A DNA stretch of 64,000 nt. Origin: Diphasiastrum complanatum (taxonomy: Eukaryota > Streptophyta > Lycopodiopsida > Lycopodiales > Lycopodiaceae). The notes under the pieces are model-generated. The model was given only the letters and a program-made list of their open reading frames with translations. It had not been told where the DNA came from and searched no databases. The stretch lies in the NCBI GenBank assembly GCA_029204225.1, contig CM055109.1, positions 21,260,349-21,324,348 on the forward strand, written 5' to 3'. Below, piece after piece: positions 1 through 11,171 of this stretch. The number at the start of each line of letters is the position of its first letter. Within the stretch, counting starts at the first letter, position 1. A program made the translations under genes and the position numbers.

Positions 1-46
1 TGTGAAGAGTGAAACTAGTGATTTGCCTTGTGAAAATCCATTGATA

Positions 47-532
47 GTTAAAAACTCACAATTCTAGCTTGACTAGTTTTTGGTCATATTGTTATGGCCA
101 TATTCGGTAAGGACTTGGAATAGTCCTAATATGGTAGACCGGCCCTCCAATGTTTGAGATTATTGGTCACACCATGATTTAATTCCATGTCAAGGCCTGT
201 TTGTGACTAACTACCTTGAGAGGACCCACACACTCAAGGTGGGGGTGAGTTTGTGATCTATAAATAGTTTGTGGCTTATTTATAGTTGACCTGCATGGGA
301 GTTGCATGGTTTCATGCATAGGACTCTACTCTCTATATAATGAGGTAGGGATTCTCCCGTCGACATATTGGGTTAGGTCACCAGTTTCTCTCTTCTCCTC
401 TTGCTTCACATGGCATGGCTTGGGGGCTAGATCCAGGTTTGATCTAGGATTGGTTGGGCGGTTTGGCTCCATAGTCTCTCCTATTGTGTTCTCCTATCCT
501 CATCTTAGGGGTTATCCTTGAAGGTCTTTACA
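47..532 (+). mobile_element. Copia-type 5' LTR
   Basis: Its start resembles the LTR start at 7350 (shared GTTAAAAA..TCACAATTC..GCTTGACTAG core) and it ends in ACA two bases before a canonical primer-binding site. A TATA-like TATATAA lies near 335. The internal region after the primer site is cut off within 100 bp by the LTR beginning at 629, so this is a 5' remnant of an element. The exact left end is uncertain because divergence is high there. Confidence 0.7.
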
Positions 533-533
533 T

Positions 534-545
534 TGGTATCAGAGC
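534..545 (+). other. Retrotransposon primer-binding site (tRNA-iMet)
   Basis: TGGTATCAGAGC is the standard plant copia primer-binding site, complementary to the 3' end of initiator tRNA-Met. It sits immediately after the LTR ending at 532 and fixes that LTR's orientation as plus. Confidence 0.88.
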
Positions 546-628
546 ACGACTAAGATGCGGTCTTGGATAAGAGTTCGAGGCTAGCTCTACATGGGATTGG
601 AAGATCGAAGCACTTGGAGTAACATCCC

Positions 629-1271
629 TGTCAAGAATCAGATATGCAACATCAAGCATTCACCATAAGCAATCACCAAGTAGGGAGGCGGAATAAGAAC
701 ACGCAATATCACCATCAGAGGAGTTTTAAACTCCAAAAAGACCCTTTAAGAATTCTGCAAGATGTATTTTATATTATTAAAATATTATAACACTAATACT
801 TTTGACTTGCCATAACTTTTTAATCGTACATCAAAAGTATGTCATCTAACATATCATTGGAAAGCCCTTGTTGAGCGCGCTTTCCAATGCACCAAGCTTC
901 GCTAAATTCGGACTTACCACTAAAAAGTTATGCCATTTTTAGTGTGTAATCAAAATGTGGACTCAAAAAGTTACGTTACATAGATTTCAAATTTGAGTGT
1001 TTTAATTGGTCCATGTGCAAGAAAAAATTGAGAAAAAATATAAAAAGAATCTTTACAAAGGGTCTTTTTTGGATTTAGAACTCCTCTAATGACTATCACA
1101 CTAACTCATACTGAATGTAAAATGTACATATAAACCCTGAACCCTAATAGAGAGGGAGAACCTAGGAATAGACTACTAGACTATCCTACGGCTAGTTACA
1201 GCTAGTAATAAAGTACATCGTAAACAGTAACTAGGAAGTGTAACAATGAAGTTTATCATTGATTTCTAACA
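629..1271 (-). mobile_element. Copia 3' LTR (copy A), interrupted by a MITE
   Basis: On the minus strand a purine-rich tract (GAGGGAGAG) precedes TGTTAGAAATC at 1271, a typical polypurine tract/LTR start. The sequence matches the LTR at 2739-2999 on both sides of the 369-bp insertion at 718-1086. Without the insertion it is about 265-275 bp, close to its sister. It is the 3' LTR of the pol fragment at 1272-2725. Confidence 0.75.
718..1086. mobile_element. TA-flanked MITE, copy 1
   Basis: The 369-bp unit has terminal inverted repeats starting GAGGAGTT(T/C)TAAA and running about 29 bp (to the AAAGACCCTTT tract). It has no coding capacity. A near-identical copy of 368 bp lies at 52336-52703. 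Copy 2 is flanked by TA on both sides, copy 1 by CA and TA, which suggests a TA target (Tc1/mariner-Stowaway-like). It interrupts LTR copy A but is absent from sister LTR B at 2739, so it arrived after those copies separated. Confidence 0.8.
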
Positions 1272-2725
1272 CTCTCCCTCAATGATAAAATTACATTCTT
1301 CTATTCCTAGTAGAGTACGAAGCTTTTCAAATTTACATCTACCTAATGACTTAGTAAAAATATCTGCCACTTGATCTTCAGATTTATAGAAAACAAGATC
1401 AATGGCTCCATCAAGAATTTTCTCTTAAACAAAATGATAATGTATTTCGATGTGCTTGGTTCGAACATGTAAAACTAGATTTTTGGCAAGGTGAATGCAA
1501 CTTTGATTGTCGCAAGATATAGTAGTCGCATCCACCTGTGGTTGACCTAAATCCACAAGCAATCTTCGTAACCATACCGCTTCTTGTGCAACATTGCTGA
1601 GTGCTCGATATTCAACTTCTGTCGAGGATAAGGCTACTATAGGTTGCTTTCTGCTGCTTCGTGAAACTGCAATTGTACCATAACTGAATGTATGACCACT
1701 GATAGACCTTCTGTCATCTGTATTATCTGCCCAAGCAGCATCTGTATATACTATCAATATTGGTGCTTCAGGCTAATCATTCTTCAAACCAAAATTCAAT
1801 GTCGCTTGAATGTATCTGAGAATACGTTTAGCAGACTTCCAGTGTGTTTGACTAAGATCTTGCATAAATTGACTAACAACAACAACAGCATAAGAAATAT
1901 CAAGTCGTGTGTGTGTCAAATAAATCAAACTACCCACTAGCTGTCTATACAAATAAGCATCCACTTTCTCATATTCATCATATGCAGTAAGCTTCATGTT
2001 GACATCCATAGGTGTACTCAAAAGCTTACCATCCTGCATATTGAACTTATAAAGCAAATCTCGTGCATATTTGCTTTGTGTAAGAAAGACCACGTTTTCC
2101 TTTTGCCATACTTCAATGCCAAGACAATAGTGCATCAATCCTAGATCGCTCATGTCAAAAGCATTGGAAAGATCTGAATTGATTTCATCAATTAAGCTCT
2201 CATTACTTCTTGTAATAATCAAATCATCCATGTACAACACAATGAACACTATATCTGAATCTTGCCTTAGAATGTAAAGATTATGATCAGCATCACTCTT
2301 TACCATTCTCCTTCACTTGAAGTGTTCATCAATGCAAGAGTACCACGTCCGTGGTGCTTGCTTCAATCCATAAATAGCTTTGTTGAGCTTACAAACAAGG
2401 TGCTCTCTCTCTAGTTCAATAAATCCTTGAGGTTGTACTAAGTACACCTCTTCATCTAGCACTCCATTAAGAAAAGCAGATTTAACATCCATTTGCAAGA
2501 TCTTCCAACCATAGAAAGCAAAAATAGAAATGACAAAACGTATAGTTACCATCTTAGCTACGGGTGCGAAGGTTCCCTCAAAATCAATACCTATCTGCTG
2601 CTCAAATCCTCTCGCAACCAACTGTGCTTTGTATTTGTTGAGTTGCCCATCAGCCCCATATTTGATCTTGTATATCCATTTGCAAGTGATAGGCGTCTCA
2701 CCATCAGGTAGCTCAACCAAGTTTC
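1272..2725 (-). pseudogene. Copia RT-RNase H fragment (copy A)
   Basis: Three minus-strand reading frames are adjacent. 2313-2720 is the first half of the copia reverse transcriptase (WIYKIK, QMDVKSAFLNG, AIYGLKQAPRTWY). 1773-2306 contains the YMDD catalytic box and the LGIEV region. 1425-1757 is RNase H (DAAWADN, LSSTEVEY, HVRTKHIEIHYHF). Frame breaks separate RT halves near 2310 and RT from RNase H near 1765, and a stop occurs at about 1423 before the element tail. Gag, protease and integrase are missing. The fragment stops abruptly against the LTR at 2739. It is a dead, 5'-truncated copy. Confidence 0.88.
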
Positions 2726-2738
2726 AAGTCCTACTTTT

Positions 2739-2999
2739 TGTCAATAATCAGATATGCAACATCAAGCATTCACCATAAGCAATCACCAAAGAAGCCGAAA
2801 GAAGAACACGCACTATCAATTTATCACACTAACTCATACTGAATGTAAAATGAACATATAAACCCTGAACCCTGATAGAGAGGGAGAACCTAGGAGTAGA
2901 CTACTAGACTAGCCAACGGCTAGTTACAGCTAGTAATAAAGTACATCGTAAACAATAACTAAGAAGTGTAACAATGAAGTTTATCATTGATTTCTAACA
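2739..2999 (-). mobile_element. Copia 3' LTR (copy B)
   Basis: It begins on the minus strand at 2999 after the purine tract GAGGGAGAG and matches LTR A (629-1271) apart from the MITE. It belongs to the pol fragment on its right (3000-3655). The two copies therefore lie head to tail on the same strand. Confidence 0.78.
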
Positions 3000-3655
3000 C
3001 TCTCCCTCAATGATAAAATTACATTATACTATTCCTAGTAGAGTACAAAACTTTTCGAATTTACATCTACCTAATGACTTAGTAAAAATATCTGCCACTT
3101 GATCTTCAGATTCATAGAAACAAGATCAATGGCTCCATAAAAAGTTTTCTCTCGAACAAAATGATAATGTATTTCAATGTGCTTGGTTCGAACATGTAAA
3201 ATTGGATTTTTGGCAAGGTGAATGCAGCTTTGATTGTCGCAAGATATAGTAGTTGCATCCACCTTTGATTGACCTAGATTCACAAGCAATCTTCGTAACC
3301 ATACCGCTTCTTGTGTAGCATTGTTGAGTGCTCGATATTCAGCTTCCGTCGAGGATAAGGCTACTGTAGGTTGCTTTTTGCTACTCCATGAAACTGTAGC
3401 TGTACCATAACTGAATGTATGACCACCGGTAGACCTTCTGTCATCAATATTACCTGCCCAATCAGCATCTGTATATCCTATCAATATCGGCACTTCAGGC
3501 TGATCATACTTCAAACCAAAATTCAATGTCCCTCGAATGTATCTGAGAATACGTTTAGCAAACTTCCAGTGTGTTTGATTAGGATCTTGCATAAATTGAC
3601 TAACAACACCAACAACATAAGAAATATCAGGTCGTGTGTGTGTGTAAGTGATCAA
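3000..3655 (-). pseudogene. Copia RNase H fragment (copy B)
   Basis: A minus-strand frame (3071-3655) carries the end of the reverse transcriptase (THTRPDISY, HWKFAKRILRYI) and RNase H (YTDADWAGN, LSSTEAEYRAL, CDNQSCIHLAKNP). It is clearly homologous to copy A but truncated earlier, at about 3655, inside the RT. The join at 3645-3660 follows a short GT run. The reading frame is cleaner than in copy A, but without the rest of the element it is not functional. Confidence 0.85.
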
Positions 3656-5820
3656 GAAATGTATTTCGCAATTAGGATTTTAGCAATCCCAGTAAAGAAT
3701 TGCTTAATACCGGATATTAATTTCCTGGGTAGGATTCATTTAGTTGGATTCATAACTAATATCTTTGTAACCATTGAGTTATCCACAATTTTGGATGTCA
3801 ATTGTGATGTTAGAAGTAGAATCTGATATATGGAGTTTCAATAGAATAGTAGTTTCTATCACTCGGGTTGAAAATATTTGAAGGAAAAGTCTTGTTTGTA
3901 ATAGAGTTAATCTTTTAGTGGATGCACTTATTACTGACTTTTTCATGTGTTTAGATATTTTCATATATCATCTTTCCAGTTAACTTTAATTGAAATTCAT
4001 AATTTCATTAAAAGGAGGGGTGAAGTGGTGGGATGAAATTCTATTTGGGAATCTGTAGGTTGCATAGTTTTTGGAAGAGATCCAGCTGTGGTATAGAAAT
4101 GAGATTTGGTCTGAAAGTAATTTCGGATAGATTCAGAGTAAAATACCTAATTGGAACTTTTTGAATAAGAGAAATTCTCTAGGGATTGTGTGGACAATTT
4201 GGAATTAGAACATGTTTGATAGTTGAATCATTATCTATAAGTAGTACAGTGAATGGTCAAAGGTTACTAATTTCATTTTGGTTGGAATAGAAGTAAGTTT
4301 GATCGAGGATAAGTCTGAGGTATTGGATCAACCTAGTCTTAGTTTGAGTACTAGGATCAGAGAGGGGTTAATTGAGTGGAAGAAACTATGTAATTAGAGG
4401 TAACTTGGACTGAAAACTGTTGAGAGTGAATGTTATTCATCTCAGAGATTTTTCGGATATGTTATTTACTCATGAGAAATAGAAAATCTTTTGTAGTTGA
4501 GTTACAAGATCTTTGTGAGATATGTGAGTAACATATGTGGGTTCTGGAGGAATCTACCAGATAAAAATGTGTTTATGTATTGGGTCATAGTGAGATTATT
4601 CACATATGTGCATGATTAATCTTGTATGAATCTACTATGTAATCCTAGTTACTAGAGTTATTTGGTGCACTTAACCTAGTCGGTGAACATGAAGATATGA
4701 TCAAGTATTGTTTTGACAGATACTATGTAGAGTTAACAAATCTTTGTATGGAAGATTTATGGATTAACTCATAAATAATTTGAATGAGGATCTAAATGTG
4801 GTGTCATACTAGTATAATCAGGATCTGCACCTAGACATTTGAGATTTTTGAATCATTGGCAATTAACTTGAGTAGTTGATTACTCCAGGATGAAGCTAAT
4901 TGGTAAAACGATCAATGTGATGTGGATTCACCAGGAACTAATGGTTTTGAGTTATATTTTCTTGTAAGATGCATGATTAGTGAATCATTTCAGTTCATCA
5001 GTTAAAATTGTGTGCATTGGATATATAGTATTCTTGGGATAGAGTATTCCTTAGTTAAGGAAGGGACTTAGCTCATCAGCGATTGTATCCTAGAGAGCTC
5101 AATTGGACAACGAATCATAATGGATCCAAGAGTAATAACTGAATTGATATTCAATAGGACTTTGGGTATCTAGATGTGATTCTGGATTGTAATCTAAAGT
5201 TTTTGTAGTTGAAGATGATCGTCATCTTGGTATGCGTTCAGTCTTTAATTACTAGTGGTTTCTAGACCTTGAATCTTGCACTTCAGTTAAAGAATCATGT
5301 TTTGGAAGTATTCCTAAATCTAGTATTTTCTTAATAGAAAGATTTTGGAATGATTCTTACTTTTCTTGAGTTATGTTGGGCATATACTCCAGTGTCCTGT
5401 AAATGATTATGGGTTTTGGATTCCAGAAAATTATGATTGACGAATCTTTCGAATCTAAATATTTATGATTGACGGATCATAAATAACTACTTAATTATTA
5501 TCAGAGGATTATTCAAAATTGTGATGATTCTTAGGTGTGACAATTAAGACTTGGTCTATTAATTGAGTAAGAATTTGAATCAGTGTTTTGAATCTCTCTA
5601 CTCCAGTATTTTAATTGAGAACCTATAGATCTCACAGAAATTCTCATAAGGGAAGTTATTTTTTTTAATTTAAGTTATCTAGTGGATGCTATTCTGCTAC
5701 AGTATATGGTCTACAGATGCTTGATTACAGTTCTTCGTTTGATTGAATCTCCAGTTACCTTAGGAGACAAAAAATCTATTAAGATGAGTGAATGTTATTT
5801 TCTTGTATTTGGTGCTAGAA
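3656..5820. other. AT-rich stretch without a recognisable gene
   Basis: About 2.2 kb with stops in every frame and no long ORF, no LTR ends and no tandem repeat visible by eye. C is scarce on the plus strand while T, G and A are common, which fits an old repeat decayed by cytosine deamination. No family was recognised. Confidence 0.5.
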
Positions 5821-5844
5821 ACAGGAGCGTCTAACTCAAAATGA

Positions 5845-6310
5845 GAGGCTCAACAAAACTAACTATTCCATATCGAAAGTTAGAATGGAATCCATCATGA
5901 TCATGCAAAATCTAATGGAGATTGTAAATTGTAAGGAGGATGAACCTATTCATCCTCAAGAAAAAGCCAAATACAACAAGAGGTGCAATATTGCACTACA
6001 TTGTATAAAAATGAATGTTGCAAATGAACTCTTAAGAGAGGTAGGAGATTGCACTTCGGCTCAAGATGCTTGGGAGACTTTGCAAAAGGTCTATGAATCC
6101 AAGAACCAAAATAGGATGTTAGCTTTGAAGAATAAAATCTATAGAAGTTATCAAAAGAAAGGAAAGAGTGCACATACTTTTGTCTTAAGAGTGAAGGAAT
6201 TGAACAAAGAGCTAGCCTTCATAGGTGATCCTATCAAGGATGAAGAGCTTGTTCAACTCATATTGAATGGACTAAGCTTTAAATTTGAAAATATGGTTCA
6301 AGTTAAAGTG
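5845..6310 (+). pseudogene. Copia gag N-terminal fragment
   Basis: It encodes the conserved copia Gag (UBN2-like) region: the ERLN-x-NY start is just upstream in frame, then HCIKMNVANELLREV, AWETLQKVYESKNQ, VLRVKELNKEL and LVQLILNGL. It aligns by eye with the gag frames at 8359 and 13303 (minus). The upstream part is frame-disrupted. After residue ~140 the homology stops and the sequence jumps to reverse transcriptase, so zinc knuckle, protease and integrase were lost in an internal deletion. Confidence 0.85.
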
Positions 6311-7335
6311 AATATAATCCCACTCTTTAAATTAAGTTTGATTATGTTGGTACTATACTTTTACTCATTTATGTAGATGACATCATCATTAGTGGAAATA
6401 GTGTTGATGGTATTAAAAAAATCAAGATAGACCTATCCTTAGAGTTCAAGATGGTAGATCTAGGGTGTCTTCACTTCATCTTAGGCATAGAGGTACTTAG
6501 AGGATCTGATTTTATCTTTATAAGTCAAGTAAACTATGCTCAGAGTCTTTTGAAGAAGTTTAAGATGGAAGAGTGCAAAAGTGCTGACACACCAATGGAG
6601 CAAGATGTAAAAGTTCCAAATGAAGATGATGAAAGATCCTTCATGGACATCACTTTGTTTAGGCAACTTATAAGCTCCTTAATGTGGATCACTATAACTA
6701 GACTAGATCTTAGCTTTAGTGTATGTAGGTTGATCCAATCCATGCACAAACCATTGAATATCCATTGTAAAAAGGCTAAGAGGATTCCAAGATACATCTT
6801 GGGTACATTGGATTTTGGGATTCTATATAGAGGAGATGTGATTAACCTTCATGCATTTAGTGATTCAGATTTTGCAGGGGACAAGAGGGATAGGAAATCA
6901 ACAAGTGCCTATTCAACTTTCATAGGAGAATGTGTGGTTTTATGGCTTTCCAAAATGCAAGAAACTATATCTCTATCTTCAACCGAGGCCGAGTACAAAG
7001 CTTTGACAACCACTACAAAGGAGGTACTTTGGATCAAGAGATTATTGGTGAAGCTAAGGATCATGGATTCAGAGATGGCATTAATCATCTACAATGACAA
7101 TATATCAGCCCAACACCTTGCATCTAACCCAATCTTCCATGCAAGATCTAAGCACATTGAGATATGCCATCGCTTTGTGAGAGAAATGGTGCAAGCCAAG
7201 GAGATTGTTTTGGAGCATGTTCCAAGAAATGAATGTGTAGATGATCTACTTACTAAACCACTTCAAAAGACACATTTTATAAAGTTCAGATCATCACTTG
7301 GAGTGATTAGTAAAGCAATGATTGAACCAAGCTAG
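6311..7335 (+). pseudogene. Copia RT C-terminal half and RNase H
   Basis: Just before the long frame, 6370-6390 encodes the YVDD catalytic box in another frame. The 6451-7335 frame then runs through FKMVDLGCLHFILGIEV, the RT thumb, RNase H (SDSDFAGDKRDRKST, LSSTEAEYKAL, HARSKHIEICHRFVRE) and the C-terminal tail, ending 15 bp before the LTR. The frame is open for 294 codons, but a frameshift cuts it from the YVDD box and the rest of pol is deleted. It belongs with the gag fragment at 5845 and the LTR at 7350. Confidence 0.88.
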
Positions 7336-7349
7336 ATAGTGAGGAGGAG

Positions 7350-7815
7350 TGTTAAAAATTCACAATTCAAGCTTGACTAGTTAGATGAAGATGGTCATGA
7401 TGTGGCTTGTCACACGTGCCAAATAGCATAGGATTCCATTCTTAATGATGTTCTCAAGTTGACCTAAGTGATAGAACCTTTGGAATGAGTCCAAAGCATG
7501 CTTAGATACAAGAGAGAAAAAGGAGGAGCTATTTTTCGTAGTTTTTACATTGTTGAGGGATCTCCAAGATTCCAACCCTAACTTGGCAGGGATGAAAGAT
7601 CCACCAAAATTAGCATTAGGGATAGGTTTAGGGCTACTCATACCTGCCCAAAACCGTGATGGATCATGTATATATAGGTGATGATCTCTCACCAAAATCA
7701 ATCAAGCAATTTCATGATTTCTCTCTCATATTGGTGCAATTGCTCTCTATGTCTATAATTCTTTGAGTTCTTGTGATTCCTAATGATTATAGGATTGAAT
7801 GTAGGTTTGGTGTAC
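7350..7815 (+). mobile_element. Copia 3' LTR
   Basis: It begins TGTTAAAAATTCACAATTC directly after the polypurine tract GAGGAGGAG and 15 bp after the RNase H stop. Its first ~35 bp match the LTR at 47. A TATA-like TATATATA sits near 7670. The right end is uncertain; a TGTACA at about 7810-7815 would give a length like that of the LTR at 47-532. Confidence 0.65.
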
Positions 7816-8358
7816 AGTACTCAAATTGTGGGAGGCCATACTTTCACATGTGTGACAGCTTCTTCAAGGATTTGGACCATTTAGTGAGGTTCAAGCATAG
7901 ATTCTTGATGGATTTTGATGGTTTAACTTGTGCTAGCCTTATGAGATCATAATCAATTGTTTCCCTCATCATTTCAAGTGTTTTAGGATCCTTATTTGCT
8001 ATAATTTTTACATTGATCTCATTATAGATTTGATGTGGAATGGTGTTAGAAGTTTGTTAAACCTCCAAATCATTGAAAGTGAGTTTTGAGGCTTATGTTT
8101 TTTGTTCAATAGTGAAGCTAAAATCCATTCTAAATACCATAGGAAGGCATTGGCACTTCCAAGAGTCAAATCCGAGCTTCTAAATTGAATAGATTGTGTA
8201 GAATTCAATTTCCCAAGTCTTTTTGAGTTTAAGATCACTAATAGATCTTGCTTCTTGAGTTTTGTGAGACTCAAGAGAGTAGCTTGTGGCTAAATTCTGA
8301 GAAAGAGACAAGGGAGAGCCTTTGAACAGTAAATTTGTTGTACTTGTTACTAGTCTAA
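7816..8358 (+). other. Leader-like stretch before a copia gag
   Basis: No primer-binding site and no second LTR could be found between the LTR at 7350 and the gag start at 8359. The stretch contains only short meaningless frames. It may be the 5' leader of the following element with its LTR lost. Confidence 0.4.
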
Positions 8359-8910
8359 ATGGGTTCAATTGGAGCCTATCTTCTTGAGGCTAGTGAGAGG
8401 CTAAATTCTAGTAATTATTCAACTTGGAAAGTAATAATGGAGTCATGTCTAGTGCTCCAATACTTGTATGATCTTGTCATTGGTGAGGAAGAAGAGCCTC
8501 AAGGAGGACAAGATCAAGTAAAATACAAAAAGAGAGGTAGACTAGCATTACATTGCCTAAAAATGAATGCTACTAATGAATATCTTAAGGAAGTTGCTTC
8601 AAGTACCTCGTCCAAGGAGGCATGTAACTCCTTAAAGGGGATTTATGAATCCAAGAATACCTCTAGAGTGCTTATGCTAAGGAATAGAGTTCTACAAAGC
8701 ATTAGAGGTAATGATGAGAGTGCTCAAGAGTATGTCTTGAGGATAAAATCTCTCAATAAAGAACTTTCCATCATAAGTGAGAGTTTCCAAGATGATGAGC
8801 TTGTGCAAATCATCTTAAATGGTCTTGGAGATGAGTTCTCCAATCTAGCTCAAAGCTTTGCAATTCAAGATTCTCTACCTTCTATTGACAAGCTCCATAA
8901 TGATGAATGA
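8359..8910 (+). pseudogene. Copia gag fragment
   Basis: The 183-codon frame starts MGSIGAYLLEASERLN, almost the same as the gag start of the minus-strand element at 13303. It continues through HCLKMNATNEYLKEV, GIYESKNTSRVL, YVLRIKSLNKELS and IQDSLPSIDKLH. After residue ~180 it jumps to the linker before integrase, so the zinc knuckle and protease were deleted. It is a close relative of the 11165-13303 element in opposite orientation. Confidence 0.88.
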
Positions 8911-9525
8911 TGCTTGCATTGTTAAAGGATTCAAGCAAGGAAGGATTTTCAAGCTAGATGCTAATGTTTTTCTTGGAAGTGTGGACATGGTGAAGGAGGA
9001 GCTCAATCAAGGGAGCTTTGGCATAAGAGGTTGGGCCATCCCAACTTCAAATCAATGGAAATGCTATGCACCAATGATCTTGCTCTCGGCCTTTCAAAGA
9101 CACTCTCAAAGTGTGAAAAAAGTTGTGAAGCTTGTAGCCTTTCAAAGACACACAAGCTACCTTTTGTTACTTCCACTAGATCTACTAAAGCATTAGATCT
9201 CTTTAATAGTGATGTGCACTCTTTTTCTCAAGAATCTAATGGAGATGCATTAATGTATGTATCTTTTGTTGATGATTACTCTAGATACACTTGGATTGAA
9301 CTTTTGGATTCCAAGAGTAAAGTGTTTGAGTCTTTTGTAAAGTTCAAAACTCTAGTTGAGAATCAAAGTGATGCTCAAGTAAAAGAAGTGAGGAGTGATA
9401 TTGGTAGAGTTCTGTAAATTCAATGGTATTAAAAGAGAGCTTACATGTACTTATAGTCCTCAACAAAATGGTATAGTCGAGAGAATGAATAGAACTTTTT
9501 GTGAGTGTGCAAAGGCTTTAAGGCT
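8911..9525 (+). pseudogene. Copia integrase fragment
   Basis: Frames at 8900-9196 and 9031-9417 cover the GAG-pre-integrase linker (CIVKGFKQGRIFKLDAN) and the HHCC/catalytic part: CEKSCEACSLSKTHK, NSDVHSF, FVDDYSRYTWIEL. A stop at 9415 follows a damaged second catalytic aspartate region (RSDIGRV instead of RSDNGGE). 9420-9525 still encodes SPQQNGIVERMNRTF containing the third acidic residue. There are several frameshifts. The end is fused directly to reverse transcriptase near 9530 by deletion. Confidence 0.82.
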
Positions 9526-9529
9526 AGAT

Positions 9530-10734
9530 TCTTCTTGATGTAACTAATGCATTTATCAATGGCTATTTAGAAGAAGAGATTTTCATGAGGCAACCCGAGG
9601 GCTTCATCAAAAAAGATCAAGATGCAAAAGTGTGTTTGTTGCTAAGAAGCCTTTATGGGCTTAAGCAAGTGCCTAGAGCTTGGTACTCTAGGTTGAATGC
9701 CTTCTTAAACTCTATAAATTTTATTGTAAGTGCTTATGATCCTTCTTTATACTTAAGGTTTAATGATGGTAAAGTCATCATTCTCATTTTGTATGTAGAT
9801 GACATTTTTTTTTAGTTGAAATGATCATGATGGTATACAAGAAGTGAAAATAGCATTGTCTAAAGAGTTTAAGATGGTGGATCTTGGTAATCTTCATCTC
9901 ATACTAGGAATAGAAGTATCAAGAGGTACATATTTGAGTTTTATTTGTCAATCCAAATATGCTTCTTCTATCTTAGAAAAGTTTGAAATCAAAGATTGTA
10001 AAGGAGTAGAAACTCCTATGGAGCAAAATGTGAAATTCTTTAATAGTGATGATGAAGCATCCTTTGAGGACATCACACTATATAGAAGAATATAGCTCCC
10101 TAATCTATCTTATTATAACTAGACCTGATCTAAGTTATAGTGTAGGTAAACTAAGCCAATCTATGCAAAATCCATTGGTTTGTCATTGGAAAAATGCAAA
10201 AAGCGTGTTGAGGTACATCTTGGCCACCAAGAACTTTGGAATTTTGTATGATGGATCTAATCTTGCTTTGAGGGCATATTCAGATGTTGATTTTGTAGGT
10301 GATAAGGTGGATAGGAGGTCCATAAGTGATTTTGTTACCTTTCTTTGCAATGGCATAGTGTCTTGGCTTTCCAGAAAGCAAGACACAATTTCTCTATCTT
10401 CAACCGAGTCGGAATACAAGGCATTAACATCAACAACCAAGGAGATCTTATGGTTGAAGAGGCTTTTGGTGGAGTTGCAAGTTATGGAGGCCGAGGAGCA
10501 GCAATTATTTATTGTGACAACAAATCAAGCCAAGAATTAGCAACCAATCCCACATTCCATGCAAGGAGCAAGCACATACAGATTGCTCACCACTTTGTGA
10601 GGGAAAAGGTTCAAGCAAAGGAGATCAAGCTACATCATGTATCTTCTTCAAATTGCCATGCTAATATACTCACTAAAGCCTTGCCAAAGGCTTCATTTAC
10701 TCAAGTTAAGATCAGCTTTAGGAGTTGTAGATAG
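9530..10734 (+). pseudogene. Copia RT and RNase H
   Basis: 9585-9815 encodes RT motifs (RQPEGFIKK, SLYGLKQVPRAWYSRLN, LYVDDIFF). A frameshift at about 9815 is followed by 9844-10095 (FKMVDLGNLHLILGIEVSRG), then 10046-10540 (RPDLSYSVGKLSQSM, RNase H DVDFVGDKVDRRS, LSSTESEYKAL) and a last shift to 10500-10734 (YCDNKSSQELATNP, HARSKHIQIAHHFVRE). All expected segments are in order but in at least four frames, so the gene is dead. The LTR at 10759 follows. Confidence 0.86.
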
Positions 10735-10758
10735 ATGTATCATCTAAAAATTGAGGAG

Positions 10759-11171
10759 TGTTAGATTTTAGCAATTTTCACATGGTTTAGAAAATTTGTT
10801 TGACATCTATGTGGATCCACACGTGTGAGGACCTATCCACACATGTGAAGTAACACTTGTAATATTTAGATCCATTTTATTTAGGTTTTATTTGAGTCAA
10901 ATATGGAATCTCCTAAATTATAGGAGTTGGATCCTAGATTGTAGGAATCTAGGATGTCAACACAAACCACCAATTGATGATGTGGCAAATTAGATAGATC
11001 TTATCCAAAGTGGATATGGATGAGTACTATGAGCTATCCCACACGTGTTGGATGTAGCTTAGAGAGAGATTATCATGATTATGTACTTGATCCATGATGG
11101 ATCCATTGTTGAGGAATAATGAGAAACATTGGTTTGTGGAGCAATCTTGTTGTTTTCACTCTCTTTAGCAA
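10759..11171 (+). mobile_element. Copia 3' LTR
   Basis: It starts TGTTAGATTTTAGC after the purine tract TTGAGGAG, 24 bp past the RNase H stop. It holds the palindrome CACACGTGTG at 10818, a CACACATGTG variant at 10838 and CACACGTGTT at 11040. The right end, about 11165-11171, abuts the truncated 3' end of the minus-strand element, so the exact boundary is uncertain. Confidence 0.65.

Noticed and set aside
306-521. 71-codon ORF near the window start
   Set aside because: It lies wholly inside an LTR, with no domain and no conservation in related LTRs.
534-545. tRNA-Met gene remnant
   Set aside because: Only the 12-base primer complement is present, directly beside an LTR end.
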